Assembly: GCA_022605425.2 (NCBI GenBank)
Contig: JAKIMF020000011.1
Location: 806,001-870,000, forward strand
Origin: Hamiltosporidium tvaerminnensis
Lineage: Eukaryota > Microsporidia > Dubosqiidae
Reading direction: 5' to 3'
Length of the DNA stretch: 64,000 bases
Of the stretch, positions 23,413 to 36,455 are shown in pieces (position 1 is the stretch's first letter; each line of letters starts with the position of its first letter). The position numbers were made by a program, and so were the translations under genes. The notes beneath the pieces were generated by a model. The model did not search any database, was not told where the DNA came from, and was given only the letters and a program-made list of their open reading frames with translations.

Positions 23413-26093
23413 GAAGAACCCTATAAAAATCGTTTTTAATTTACCAAAATTATTTAGTTTAATCATATTTCCATATTTCGAATAATAATTAATTTAAAGG
23501 TGTAAAATACAAAAAAATGAAATTCAATCTTACGATTTTTATAAAAAAACGAATAATTTTTACCTAAATGGTAATACAGAAATTATATTTGATTCTTTAA
23601 GTACAATTTGTATTTTCTTCGAGGTAAAATTATGAACGAAGAAATACAAATTGTGATGATCAGAATAATAAATATGCTGAAGACAACCACCGTAATATGG
23701 AGAATGTCAACATTCAAAAAACATTTTGCTAAAATAAGCTACCTTATAGAATTTGTAGTCTGATATAGTTTCAGAGCTAGAAAAAAATTCTTATAGTAAA
23801 CTTAGTCATGAAAATAAACAGAAAATCCGTGATGAACACGCTTTCTCTAATCCGCGTGATATCGATAAATATCGAATTTCGAGGGAATATTCAGAGATAA
23901 CAAACCAATCAGATACAAAAAGCAGACAAGGAATAAACAAACATTTGACTTTTCTACGACAAAAACGAAAGGATGAATGAGAAAAATTTTAATTCTACAT
24001 CAAAAAACAATTTATCTAATTAGATACACAATAACTACAAAATAAAGAAGTGATGAGTATCCTGATTGCCATCAGAAAACTTACGACCAATCTCAAAGTT
24101 ATAAATCGAACCTGGGTACTGATTCAAAATTTTTAACTCTAGTGTCATCTAATTATTATTTTAGTTTGTAATACACTAATACTAAAGAATATACCATGGA
24201 TATTTCTAGTCTTTTCGACTTTTCTAAAACAAAAAAAAATCGAAATTCGTGCCAATTACTTCAAGTTTTAATATAAAATTAGATATCTTTGATAAAAGTT
24301 ATTTAGAAAAATTTTTGATATAGAAAGTAATAATAGTGTAATATTTGATAAATCTATAAACAACGACATATAATTTTGCGATATCAGAATTTCATCGAAG
24401 GTGATTTTTCATTTAATGGATAGTTTATAAAATTAGATAAAAAACCTTTTTATGATTTAATAGATATTGTTAGTACAAAGGAAAATAATTTTTAGACACG
24501 GGTTGAAGACCAGATGATGAAGAATTACTGAGTTGGAAGGCTAATAAAAACTGTAATGAGATATTATTTTTGTAAACCTTGTTCTCCAAATTTATCATTT
24601 TTTTCCTAGTATAGTCAATTAAATATATTTTATAGCCAATCTAATATATGAAGATTATAGAAATGTAAAAAAATTATTTCTGGGGAATCTACTACTGAAA
24701 GTTTCTGAATCTTTTTGGAATCTACAATTCTATACTTCACCTCAAGATAATGACAGCCTGAGATATGTTAAATACTATAAATTTTAAAATTTTATTATTT
24801 TTAAGAAAAAAAAGAAATTTAATGGTTTGGAAAGATCATATGAAGTTTTCGAAAAAATAGCAAAAAAAAATTCATTCGAACAAATGTTTCCGACGCTTAC
24901 ATCTTTATGCTTGATTATATTTCAATAAACGCGATCTATAGAAATATTGGTATGCATATACCAAACGGTGGTCATATATATTTGAATAAGGTCGTTTCGG
25001 AAGGCATTTTCAGAATGAAGCTCGAAATTATATTATCGTTCATTTCGCAGTTAAAAGGTTTTAAACTGGAAGGGTTTAGGAGGTTAAATTCCTTCTCTCT
25101 TATAAACCGTTTGTTTTCGCGACTTTATTATTTTTCATCTGAATTTGTGAAAATATTTAGGCTGATTTCGAACTTATTTATATCAATTTGATAGAATCGT
25201 ATAAAATTTTTTATCTCCGAGTTACTTTCTTTCGAAGTTTTTCAGGCTGAAGATAGTCTTATAAAAAACGAGTTACGATTTATTGAATAATGGGATTTAA
25301 AGGAATTAATGATTGTTTCAGAAGTTTTATTTGCCATGTTTAATCTTTAAAAAGCGTTGGGTGGAATAATAAGGGTACATACAAACCAATACAATTTGGG
25401 ATCTTTTGAATATTTCAACGAAGGAATTAAATTGTGTGTGAAATTTTTAAAATATAAATCGTTTTAACGAAAACTAAAATTTTATGGTAAAAAATTTATT
25501 TGTTTCACAATTTAAAACCTATTTGTATTTAGATTCTAAATTTTAGCTTAAAACGATTTATTAAGTTCTAGTTAAAATTTTTATCCTTCTTTTACAAGTT
25601 TTAAGCTTAATATTTCAATTAATAACAAATTGTTTGTTTGTAAGCTTTATCTTGATATTAATATAAAAACATAATAAATCAAAGTCTCTGTTTACTACTT
25701 TACAATATATTCTGTAATTATTCTGACTTTAAAATATTTTAACCGAAATAGTCTTTTTAAGCTAAAATATTTTGTTTTCAAATAATATATTTTTTAATTA
25801 TTCTGAATTTATAATATTTTCACAAAGAAATCCATTTTTTAAGTGCAAATGAACTTTTAAATTTTTTTTAAATTAAAAAACATATACCTTTGCTGCTCAT
25901 ACAAAGAATATATTTTTAGGTTTGGTTGAAAAACAATTTTCCTTTCATCTAATTCTCTATAGTAAACAATTGATATACTAAATATTATATAATAGAAGTA
26001 TGTTTGGGCAACATAGATCTGTTATCTATAAATTTGAATAAATAATAGGAATTATTATTTTTTAATTGAATAATATTCTTAGAGAGACATCTT
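23413..26093. other. Intergenic stretch with possible decayed gene
   Basis: Between about 23,560 and 25,330 the + strand has coding-like patches split by stops. The longest is 24,907-25,191 from an ATG (94 codons), with LKGFKLEGFRRLNSF reminiscent of a leucine-rich segment and, just upstream in another frame, FPTLTSLCLIIF. This may be a dead relative of LRR genes such as the one at 6039-8405, but the match is too weak to assert. The remainder is AT-rich filler. Confidence 0.25.
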
Positions 26094-26706
26094 AAGTTAT
26101 TCATGGAGGTTTTTATTATGAATAGAGGTCTACAAAGTGATGAAACTTTTTTTATAAATTTATTTGTAGTTTTCTATGTAACTGGATCAAAGGTCGCAGC
26201 CAAAAATGTAGGCAATTGCCGTGCAAAAGCATGAAAATCTAGCTTTGTACACTGGCTTAAAAGATTGAGTGCCTGGGGGATATAGAAAATAAAAAGATTT
26301 AAAGCCGGGAAAGCTAAGTAGGAGGTTATACCTCTCGGTATGACATTGCACTGTCTAGGTGAACCCCATGTAAGTCTCTGAAATATATTTTAGCTAGAAA
26401 TTTGTTGGGTTCAGAAAGTGTAGAGTAAGTGGAAATGCTGCCTAGTCTTGGGGGAGCCCAGGGGGGTCTTGGACTTCGATCACACTCCATGCAACGGACA
26501 CTAACAAACCCCGCAGAACTGCCTCGCCTAGTGATTAGGTTCTACACAGCTGTTAGATAAAATGCAGTGGAATTTAGGTATCGCAGGGGGTGTTGATGGC
26601 GTGTTGGAGTAGCAGTTATTTATGTTACACCTAGAATCTCGTTAATGGTATGTAAACAAATATAACACTTGCTTTTTTTAAAAAGATGTGATACTTTTAA
26701 ATAAAG
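26094..26706 (+). repeat. Dispersed repeat DR1, copy C (5'-truncated)
   Basis: Forward copy that begins inside DR1, at the part matching TTCCATGGGAGTTGTTATGAG, and runs through the conserved core. The core includes GTATGACATTGCACTGTCTA and ACTCCATGCAACGGACA. It ends at AAAAAGATGTGATACTTTTA with AATAAAG. 5' truncation with an intact 3' end is the usual outcome of reverse-transcription-based insertion. Confidence 0.8.
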
Positions 26707-29700
26707 TAATATTTAATTTACGTCGATAGGTAATCTTCCCTTTTTTAAAATTTATCAGAACGCGAAACCTATCTGTGTGATTTACCATAGATTTTATCTT
26801 TAAATTTTAAATCAAAAATTATTGAGAAAGTTAATATCTATACTGGGAAAATCTGCGTGGATTAAATTTATTTTAAGCTGATTAATAATCAAAGCAGTGA
26901 AATTTTGTTATTATGTAAAATTTAACCGAAATTTAAGTTAATTCGATGGCAAAACCGCATTAACATAATAAACAGAGAATTTAAATAGGCATTAAAAGCC
27001 AATAAAGTATGCTATACTTAGAGTAGTATTGGCCTCCAAAAAATAATTTTCTTTTTGATGGTATAAGGGTTTAAATGCCTTAAAACCCGAGAAAAAAAAA
27101 CTAAGTATGAAATTTAAATATATTCTCCAAATATTTTGCTATTTTTTCTTCCTAATTATTGCGAATCTTTTATGATTAAACTATAAATAAATTATATCAG
27201 TCATTAAATCGTATTAATTTACCAATATTCGAATATGATTTAATTGCCTACATTCAAATGTATATTTTGCATGCTAAGAGTTATTTCAATTCTTTTTTTT
27301 GCTATTTTAGAAATTATATTTATACTTGCCATAATGGCGGTTTAATATAAACATATATGTGCAACCAAACATAAATCCCTTTTCTCTTTCACATATATAA
27401 ACAAAGACGATTTTCTCCAAAAATATGCCTTCTACGAATTATTTGGGTAAATTTCAGAAAATTTCCTGTAAAAATTATATTATATAGCGAAAATGTTAAT
27501 ATTTTAACATAAATTAACTCTTATGATTTCTCTTTTGCAATTTATTCCGAAAATGGGATTATTTCACCAAAAAATATCATATGATACTATCATGTTTATA
27601 TAATTACAGAGCAAAAACGTTATTTAAATCTTGATGATATGTTTTAAACTATATATGGGTAATAAACGAATTTAAAATAAAAAAAACAGAAAGATATAAA
27701 GTTTATAAAAAAGATACACGAGGTATAAATTTTTAAGGTAGGAAAAAGTACTTCTATTCTATTTCCTTTGCCTTTTTAAATTATAAATCCTAGTTGTAAC
27801 TTATACATCGTAATAATTTTGAAAACTGATGTTTGCACTGATTTATACTGTATTCTTACACCGATGTCACTTTCTTGGCTCGAGGCCTTAAGACATCTTA
27901 ACTTTTGATACAAAAATCAGATATAACCATAACATTCTAAAGAGAAATTATATTTGCTTCACGCTCTATATCTGTCTAGTTGATTTTTAGAGAGAATGTA
28001 CTTTCTCTATTATGTTTGAGAGCTACAAAATACAGCAAAATACACAATTGGCCAAAAATAGATTCTAAGGTATTAAATGAGTGTTTAGCAACACCTTTTA
28101 TATATGTATGCTGGATAAGCAACAAAGAAGAGCGATATAGAGTAGCAAACTTTTAGTGGGTAGATATTAAGGAACTATGTACTCTCATATAATAATCGTA
28201 TAAGTAATATTATGTGAAATGTGAGAAATTTGAAGCAAAACTCTTACAGATAACAGTATACATATAAACATATTCAAAACTCTTCAAATAAAATCCTAGG
28301 TTTATTTATCTTTTGGTGGTTTTTTTTGCAAAATCTAACGTAGTTAAAAAAAAACTTTAAACATTGTTTAAGGAAATATAGTTAGCTAAATGGGAAAGGA
28401 AATAATCGAACTACCTGGATGGAAAACATAGAAAAGAGATTTTTTGTATTTTATCAAATATCTTTCTGAAAAGAGTTTTATTGGATTAAAGACCTCCGCA
28501 TCTGGGACAAATGCCTTTAAAACATTTCACCATACAATTAAAATAGATCAGAGAATATCTTGAGAGAATAAAAATTCAAATAAACAATTTAAGAGTTTTC
28601 TAAAAACTGCACTTTATAGTATATGCATATGTAAATGAAATTTAGAAGTATGAAAAGAATTCGAATTATTTTATGTCAGATTATATCTTATGTATCTTAG
28701 CATATTGAATAAAAGAATATAGCTTAAGATTATACAGTTTTATTTTAAATTCTTAATGAGAAATTAGAAAAAAAACGATTTGTAAGATGAGTATTAGATA
28801 CATATATGCTGATGGTTTCATTATATTTTTCCATCAAATGAGATGCATAAAAAACTCGAATGGACAACCTTTCTTATTTTCATAGAAATTATTTTTTGCA
28901 AAATATTTTAAAGATATTGTAAATTTTAAAAAAAAGACTTGATAATTATTTCAACGCATAATTATAAAAAAATGCAAAGAGCATGTCAATATAAGCTAAG
29001 ACTCGGACAGATCACGTGCATTTAGAACTTTGATCATTTAAAAAAATTGCTGATTTTGAGTTTGTTCAAATGGAAACGGATAATTTGAGTTTGGCATCTT
29101 AAAACGATTTAAAGAAGTAAAAGGTTGTAAAGAGGCAGAATAAACCTTAAAGTGTTGTATAACTGAAGAATTTGGTAGCATTTTTTTAAAAAATACATTT
29201 ATGTGAAAAAAATATATTATCAAATCTATAGACTTATAAAAGCATTGAAAAGCCAACTTCTTTAATAAATCTTTAAATTTTTTTTGAGCAAAAATAAATA
29301 AATAATAACAAATTTATAAACATTATCTCAAGGAATATGAAAATATGCCTCTAAATTGAAAATTGTGTTGTGAGATACTTTGTCAATTTTTCTAGCTGTT
29401 GTATACTATGAATCTGGTGAACCAATAGCGTAATGATTAATATAAAATTTAAATACATAATGCTGTCCGATCTCAACACAACAAATTATCTATTATTCAT
29501 GTATACTATAAAGTACCTGAAATTCGAAAAAATAAGATTGGCAGTTATGTTTGGAGAATTGACGCAGTTTAATTTATATATACGTGTATATAATTAAAAT
29601 GGAAAGCCACAATAATTACATCCTTTCAATCTAATTCTACATTTTTATAAGATTAACGAGATTCTAAATATTGTGAAATTAAGCAAAGTGGCAAAATAAA

Positions 29701-32526
29701 TCAACATTTGTTTATAAAAAGAAGTTAAGATCAAAATGATATCATCGGCGTTAAAACTTCATCGCATCAAATTAAATGGATGAAAAATATAATGTGCGAT
29801 TTTGTTATCTAAAAATTTTCGCGGGGTTGACCAAAACCATTTTGCTATTCTGGATAGATTTATGAGGTTTACTATTTTATTCAAATCAGAATCACACCCA
29901 GAGGGAATATAGAAAGCCCTCGTGGTTTGTTAAAAAAAATCCTAGAATATGTTTTAAAGTTATTGTATGCGATATGCGAACTTCTTTGCAGCTCTACTTG
30001 TCTTAGTATGTTATGAAATATCACTAAAAAAGCACCATTTGGTATCTAAAAGAATAGGAGAAGCCCTTAATGTCAGAGTTTAGAATTCTTAAAGTAAAAA
30101 ATATAAAGAGGGTAAGATATATCTCGAGAATATTATAAAAACTCACTTGCAAATTATTACAGTTTAATACAAAAATGGAATATACTTCAACACGATATAA
30201 TTATAGAAGATTGAACTCTTATAATTGTAAATTATTTACTGTGCATAAGTAATTTAAAAAAGTTATTCTCGACCTTTAATTTTGCGTGATATAAAGAATT
30301 AATATTTATTTGGGTTAAGAACGAACGGGATAGACCCGGTTATCTCGTTAAAACCGTAGAGCATTAGCAATACAAATAAAAAAATGCTGTATAGAACTAC
30401 AAAAGACTCCATAATGGGGTATCTTGGGTTACTTTCTACTTTTTTTTATTCGCATTTATATTTAAGTCTAATGAACAAATTAGGGGTACAAATGATCTAA
30501 ATTCTCCATATTACATATTTAGAAACGATTGAAGATGCAAAATATAGTAAAAATATGAAAATTATCCTAAATTCATTTATTTAGATTGGACAATTGGATT
30601 AAGCTTGGCTTGAGGAGATCGGAAACACAAGCCAAATCTTCTATAATCGTTGAAAAAAGAAATAAAAAATAATATTTATTTGCTTTAGATAATCGCTATT
30701 AGATTCTAGAAGAAAATCATATATGAGATAGCTTTATATGGCTTTATTACCCATTACCATAATATTTACTTAATAAGCTACTCTGAGCTCAAGGATAAAC
30801 CAATTATAACATTTAATGATAGGTAAAAATACTACAAGACTTTTTTGATTAAGAAAAAAAATTAACTCAGACCAAATACAGACTTAAAGCCTAAATGATA
30901 CTTCACCGAATGTCGTACAAAGAACTATAAGATGCTTGGTATTCTGTCCTCTTCTTAAAAATATATATCAAAGGAAAAAAATTTCATTTAATAAAGATGC
31001 AAAGTTGAGAACCCTGGATTTCAGAGTATCGAACCACTGACGTAGATCGGTTATAAAATGAAAATAAAGCCGATATCGGAAATAGTATTATACTAGTAAT
31101 TTAGTTAATATGTTCGTTGATACTGATATACAATACCCGACCAGTTTTGCACTATCGATAAATGCAGGCATCATATCATTATCAGAAATCTATAAATTGA
31201 ATTTATTGTTTATAAAATTCGAATTTGGTTCTAATAAAAACAAAATAAAAATTATAAACTTGTTTAAGTTCGGAAATGTGATTCTTATAGGATTATTATA
31301 GAAGCGAGTTAATATAACCAATATAAAAGCTAGGAGTTTAGATCTACAGAAACATATTAACAGGATTTTTATACGTAAAAAGTAAACTTCAAAATGAGTT
31401 TCATATTCAAAGCTAATTTATTCTACTTTTGATCAAATTTAAGGATAAATTTGTTGAAAAATCAAAAAATGGTATTAAGAATGAATTTTAGAACAATTTT
31501 TGAAGATTTTCTTATCATAGGAAAAGCAGATTTTTTACCTTATATAGTGTATAGTTATAATCACCGAAAAATCATAAAATTGGTTTTCTCAAACAGGAAA
31601 TTTTAAAAATAATTATATCTTGGGTCATCTTCAAGTAAAAATATTTTGAAGAAAAGAAATATGAAAATGTTTTAAATTATTGGAATTCATATCATTTTAA
31701 GAATATTTTTAGCTTTTGGGCATTAAACTAACATGTATATATAAAACCCAAGGCATTCAAATATATTCTAATGGTTTTTTTAGATGTATTATAGCTGCCC
31801 ATCCAGATTTTATTTTTATTTTTTGAAAAGAAGCGGTCCGTAAAGAAGCAGATGCAACTATAACTTGCTTTGATTTTATAAATTCCAGAGCGAAGAATCT
31901 AAAACAAAAATTTCTATATATTTAAGAATGATATAATACAGGGAAAATAAAAAAAGAAAGAACTACGTTTCTTAAAGCGCACCCATTTTATGTTGAAACA
32001 CTGATACAATGCTTGCATACAATACGGTATTCTTCTATTTAAATACATATTTTTTTATCCAAAATCGATATATATAATATTCTGAGCCGGCTAAATAGCC
32101 AAATGAAGTTTAGGTTTTTTTCGATAGATCCGAGATCGCTATATTTTTTTTGACATTTTCTGGTATTTCCTTTAAATTCTAATGTTTTTATTTATTTTCG
32201 ATTATGATATTATAAATGATAGAGTATATCATCTAAAATCCAAATAATCTAACGAAATGTCTAAATACATTTATTTTCGAATTAAATTATGGATAAATCG
32301 TTTGTTTGACATTTTTTTTATAAATTTAAGGTATAGATATAAAATAGGTTTAAATAATTACTTCACAGCACTGTTTTACTTCAAGATTGCTTTTAGAATT
32401 ATTCTTTTCTCCGATCCTTTCATAAAATATATTTTAATAATTTCGAAAATATTACTTTTCTTTTCTTAAAAAAATTGAAAAATTTAAAAAAATCATAAAT
32501 ATTCACGAAAAAAATACAAAAAAACA
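26707..32526. other. Gene-free AT-rich stretch
   Basis: No gene I can support. Short open frames at 29,038-29,256 (-), 31,110-31,301 (+) and 32,257-32,469 (+) have the Ile/Lys/Phe/Asn/Tyr composition expected of chance frames in AT-rich DNA. There are no tandem arrays, tRNA or recognisable transposon motifs. Confidence 0.5.
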
Positions 32527-33321
32527 TTATTTAATAGTTCTTGATTTTTTTAAAATCATAGTGTGAAGCTTATCATTTGCCTTTTTCAGCAATTCTTCTG
32601 GCACACTATGGAAATTAAAATCGTTGAAATAATCTATTAATTTTGCTTGGGTATTTACATTACTTTTCGTAAAGTAACTACACTCAGGGAAATACATGTC
32701 GACATTCTCAATTAGCAAACTCCTATATATACTTGAATTATTGTTGCTCAAGTATATAAACATTCTTCGGAGTTCTGTAAAAAGTTTTCTCTCGTCTTCT
32801 GTAAACGCAAACCTCATATAATACAAAAAGAATTCTATATTTTTACCATTTGGTTTCATAAACATTGCTTTGTGCAATGGATATGCTAGTTCTCTGTGAA
32901 ATAGCCCATCATATACCTTGATAAGGCTAATTAGCAGATTTGCTATTTCCTCTATTTGATATATATCAACTCCGTATTGCTTTATAGTATCTATATATGA
33001 ACGAATTCTATCCTTGTCAAGTAATTTTTCGCGATGAAAAAATATATAGGCAACAGTTGGCTCGCTGTTGACTATACGCTCGATTAATTCGAATATTATA
33101 GGTTCGAGCCTTTTAGATTTTGGAAATTTAATTTGTTGTTTTCCACAACACAGGTTTTTTGCCAAAAAACATTTTATTTTCTTATACCTTGTCTGTTGGT
33201 TTATTTTTTCCATCTTCGTGAGACAATAGTAATAGAGGAACTTTTTTTCATTTGCATTCAACTTCCAATATGGAATTGAGTTCTCCTCTTTTTGTGTCAA
33301 ATTTGCCATGAGATATTTCAT
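32527..33321 (-). CDS. RhoGAP-domain-like protein, 264 aa
   Basis: The start is the ATG at 33,321; a second Met at residue 5 is an alternative. Residues ~72-216 follow the RhoGAP fold pattern. EPIIFELIERIVN is the opening helix, VAYIFFHRE (90-98) is the place of the GIFR arginine-finger loop, and IANLLISLIKVYDGLFHRELAYPL (126-149) matches the KxFLRELPEPL region. NNNSSIYRSLLIENVDMYFPE (193-213) matches the NKMTxxNLAxxFGP helix. RhoGAP proteins speed GTP hydrolysis by Rho-family GTPases at membranes and the cytoskeleton. The finger Arg is not at its usual place (Phe), though an Arg two residues later (R97) could substitute. The basic N-terminus (CCGKQQIKFPKSKR) is unassigned. The domain call rests on motif spacing, and a degenerate GAP is possible. 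Confidence 0.6.
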   Translation of the reverse strand: MKYLMANLTQKEENSIPYWKLNANEKKFLYYYCLTKMEKINQQTRYKKIKCFLAKNLCCGKQQIKFPKSKRLEPIIFELIERIVNSEPTVAYIFFHREKLLDKDRIRSYIDTIKQYGVDIYQIEEIANLLISLIKVYDGLFHRELAYPLHKAMFMKPNGKNIEFFLYYMRFAFTEDERKLFTELRRMFIYLSNNNSSIYRSLLIENVDMYFPECSYFTKSNVNTQAKLIDYFNDFNFHSVPEELLKKANDKLHTMILKKSRTIK

Positions 33322-34204
33322 CTATTTTATGAGACTATTGCTCTATTTATGCTTTTTTTCAAAAACACTTTTTTTTCTATTTCGAAATGCTCCAATTCTA
33401 ATAATTCTATTTTGAATTTCTGTTTTAATATACAGATAATGAGTTAAATAAAATCAATAATACTTTATTTTTCATAAAGTCTTTAAAAGTCTCGGTTTTA
33501 ATGGTATTTCATCTCTATCAAACATAATATGTTTCATATATTATTTCTTTTTACAGGTCTTTCAATGTTTTCGCTTTGAAAAATGATTTTATAATTCACC
33601 AACAATTTATTTTAATCTCTAGATTTTCCCTCTATGTAATTTTTTCGATGTAAAATATTTATAATATCATATAAATAGGTTAAAAATTATGGGAAACGTA
33701 TAAAATTAGAAATTTCTTGAGGATTCGAATAAAATCCGCATATATTTCTATCTATTTATTTTGGCTCGTGATATAAAATTTGTAACCTACTAGTTTTTTC
33801 GATTTATTTTAATAATTACACATATTTTTACTAAAATATTATTGATTGTTGATCTCAATGAAATAATCTAACCTCGAAATCTATTTTAAATTTCTAAATT
33901 AATTCTATAAACATTGAATTATTTGTATTTTAAAAATTTAGAACTGTAATATTTAGAGATTGTCATATTGTAACACTATATGATTGATTAAGAAAATACT
34001 TGAAATACTAAACAGTTAAAAAACTTTAAAATGTTGCACATAAATTACCTTTTCTCGAAATATAGTACAGGATTTGCAGATTATATCATTAAAATATTCT
34101 AAATGAAATGGATCTATAAATTGCAATTAGAGTTAATAAACAAAGAGTTTGATGTATATAACCGGTTTTTTTTCAAACAAAATATTTCCAATAAATATAT
34201 AACA
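33322..34204. other. AT-rich stretch upstream of the RhoGAP-like gene
   Basis: Nothing recognised beyond the upstream region of the minus-strand gene ending at 33,321. No tandem repeat array is present here, unlike upstream of the genes beyond 37 kb. Confidence 0.5.
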
Positions 34205-34890
34205 TTTCTTTTTATAAAAAGGCATGTTTTACATCGTTTTCAGAGCATTTACGCGGTTCTGGTTTATGTAGATGACTGATATTACAATACACTACCCGTA
34301 TCTCGATTTATAGCTAATATTAAATATTTTTATTTAAAAGAATTGCAACCCATCAAATGAGCGCATAATTTACTTAGAGTTGGGATTTTATTGTTCAGAG
34401 TGTATTCGCGGACATAAACCACGCTGACCTTCAAACCGTACAAAACCACTTATTATAAACCTTCCAAAGTGGATGTGCATCTGGATAATACATATCGAAC
34501 TTATAAAGTATTTACATAGACGTATAAACAATAACGCACGTGTATAATTTGCTACTTTGCTATCCTTGGGTTTAAAACTCTATTTCTTCGCATCTTTCAG
34601 ATGATAAGTCTTTTAATTCGAGGTCATGCTATGTTTTAATGTTTTAAAATGTAAATCGCCATCATAGGCGTTCGTGGTTTCCAATCTAGCTGTATAAAAA
34701 ACTATAAGCCAATTTGAAGAAAACGGTTCACCGTTTTATAGACTCTCTCCTGCTATTAAAATCACTACGCCAATACCAAAATGTAATCTTGTTTGAACCA
34801 AACCAAAAAAACTACAAATATTTTACACACCAACTTTACTTAATCATTATCAAACTGATTTTCTAATTGTAATTATCAATCCTCCAACTC
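34205..34890 (-). repeat. Dispersed repeat DR1, old diverged copy
   Basis: Reverse orientation, collinear with copy A over nearly the full length but strongly diverged. Matching landmarks are GAGCATTTACGCGGTTCTGG (GACATTAACGCAGTTCTAGG), TAAATCGCCATC (CATGGCGATTACC region), CTGTATAAAAAACTATAA (GGTTACATAAAAAACTACAA), AAACGGTTCACCG (AAAGTTTCACCA), GACTCTCTCCTGC (GACCTCTCCTCCT) and AATTATCAATCCTCCAACTC (GGTTATCCTCCCTCCACCGC). It shows that DR1 has been amplifying over a long time. Confidence 0.65.
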
Positions 34891-35505
34891 TAATTTTAAA
34901 TAGTAAATTCTTCTTTATTATAAATATTTAAATTATTTTGCTTCATTACTTATTTTGTATTTATCGATAAAAAAATTTTATTCTACTTTGCTACTTTGTA
35001 AAAAAAACTTCAATTTTTATTTAAATAAACACAAAATTACAATAAGTTGTATAAAAGACACTGATCACACTTAATATATCTTACTTACTTCGACATTTTA
35101 AAAAATCAATATACATTTTAATACATCATATTACCTTTTACTAGATCCATCATCTATAAATACCAATCTTTTTATAAGTATAAAAAACCCGTAGTAAAAT
35201 TATTTTAATAAAAAAACGGTAATAAATTTATCTGACCAGCAAATTAAATTCTAGAATTCTTAAAATTACTTTAAAAAAAATATTTTTATAATAAATTTAT
35301 ATCTGTTTTTTAACCAAAAATCAAAATTTGGATAGAAATAGTAAACAATAGATAAATTATAAATGCCTACAAAGTATAAACCTGAATACTAAAAATATTC
35401 AAATACTAATTATGATCTAACATTATTGTATAACCATTTAAAGAACATCAGTTACAAAAAAATTATCGAATACAGTAAAGAAATATTTTCAAGAATAAAA
35501 TCTCT
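34891..35505. other. AT-rich stretch downstream of adenylate kinase
   Basis: No gene, RNA or repeat that I can support. This is the border between the TE-rich left zone and the gene-bearing core. Confidence 0.5.
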
Positions 35506-36067
35506 TTATTTCTTAAAATATTTTACTAAGAAATCACGAATCTCTTCCTTACTTCTACTCCCATCTACCTCAACAACCTTCCCTTTATTCCTATAATAGT
35601 CAACAACCTCCAAAGTACTTCTCTCATACAATTCCCATCTATTCTCAAATACAATATCACTATCATCACTTCTATTCTCATTTCTTTGAAACACACGCTT
35701 TTTACAAATATCTTTACTCACATTTAAAAATATCACTCCACTAATTTCAATCGTAACAAAAGGTATCTGATACAAATTACGAGGAAATCCATCCAAAATA
35801 ATACCCTTACCTCCTTCAACCTCACCAATCCTACACATCACCATTTCTGCCATAAAAGTGTCACTAATAAATTCACCTTTTTGTATTTTTACAGATATCT
35901 GTCTACCAAATTCTGTGTCTAAAAAATTAGAAAAAAAAATTACCTTTTTTTATTTCGTCTCGTAATATATCTCCACTAGAAATATGATACAAGTTCAGAT
36001 TTATAGATAAAAGTTTACTTTGTGTTCCTTTTCCACTACCAGGAGGCCCTATAATTATCAAATTCAT
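35506..36067 (-). CDS. Adenylate kinase family NMP kinase, two exons, 178 aa
   Basis: Exon 1 is 36,067-35,944 and exon 2 is 35,918-35,506. They are separated by a 25-nt intron (35,943-35,919) that begins GTAA and ends CTAATTTTTTAG. Unspliced, the frame hits a stop straight after exon 1. Spliced, the join gives EIKK-DTEFGRQI, the expected sequence for this family. The protein has the P-loop GPPGSGKGT (7-15), the NMP-binding motif SSGDILR (30-36), LDGFPR (83-88), R120 and a short LID with RSDDSD (124-129) and R135. The short LID makes it an AK1/UMP-CMP-kinase-size enzyme. It would transfer phosphate between ATP and AMP (or UMP/CMP) in the cytosol to balance nucleotide pools. Length and motifs are normal; only substrate choice is open. 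Confidence 0.93.
35919..35943 (-). other. 25-nt spliceosomal intron in adenylate kinase
   Basis: GTAA at the 5' end, a T-run, a branch-point-like CTAAT and a terminal AG, all within 25 nt. Very short introns with the branch point close to the 3' splice site are known in microsporidia. Removing it restores the conserved EIKK(G/D)TE(L/F)G block in phase 1. Confidence 0.85.
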
Positions 36068-36371
36068 GGTAAATTTTTTTTACTAATTTTTATTTTTTTT
36101 ATAATTCTTAGAATAGATTATTGTTTTCATAGTTAATAAATTTTTATTTTTTTTACTAAATTTTATATTTTTTTAAAGATCCTTATAAGAGATTTTTACA
36201 TTTTTTTTTACCAATTTCTATATTTTTTACTAATTTTACATTTTTTTTAATAAATTTTTATTTTTTTACAATCCTTATAAGAGATAATTACAAGCAGTTA
36301 TAATTATATAAATTAAAACGAATATAAAAACATAGCATCATATTTTTGAATAAAAATACTCAATTTCTTAA

Positions 36372-36455
36372 GACATCTTGGCCGAGTGGTCTAAGGCGTT
36401 CGACTCAAAATCGAATCTACGGTAGTGGGCGAGGGTTCGAATCCCTCAGATGTCA
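36372..36455 (+). tRNA. tRNA-Leu (anticodon CAA)
   Basis: The acceptor stem GACATCT pairs with AGATGTC, with discriminator A at 36,455. The D-arm is GGCCGAGTGGTCTAAGGC. The anticodon stem TTCGA/TCGAA encloses the loop CTCAAAA, giving anticodon CAA. A long class-II variable arm follows, and the T-arm is GAGGG TTCGAAT CCCTC, which also serves as the B box. No intron is seen in the anticodon loop. It decodes UUG. It is the only tRNA I find in the window. Confidence 0.95.

Noticed and set aside
32257-32469. 70-codon hydrophobic + frame next to the RhoGAP-like gene
   Set aside because: An ATG is present, but the Ile/Phe/Tyr/Lys/Leu composition is what AT-rich DNA gives by chance, with no supporting context. 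A tiny membrane protein cannot be excluded.
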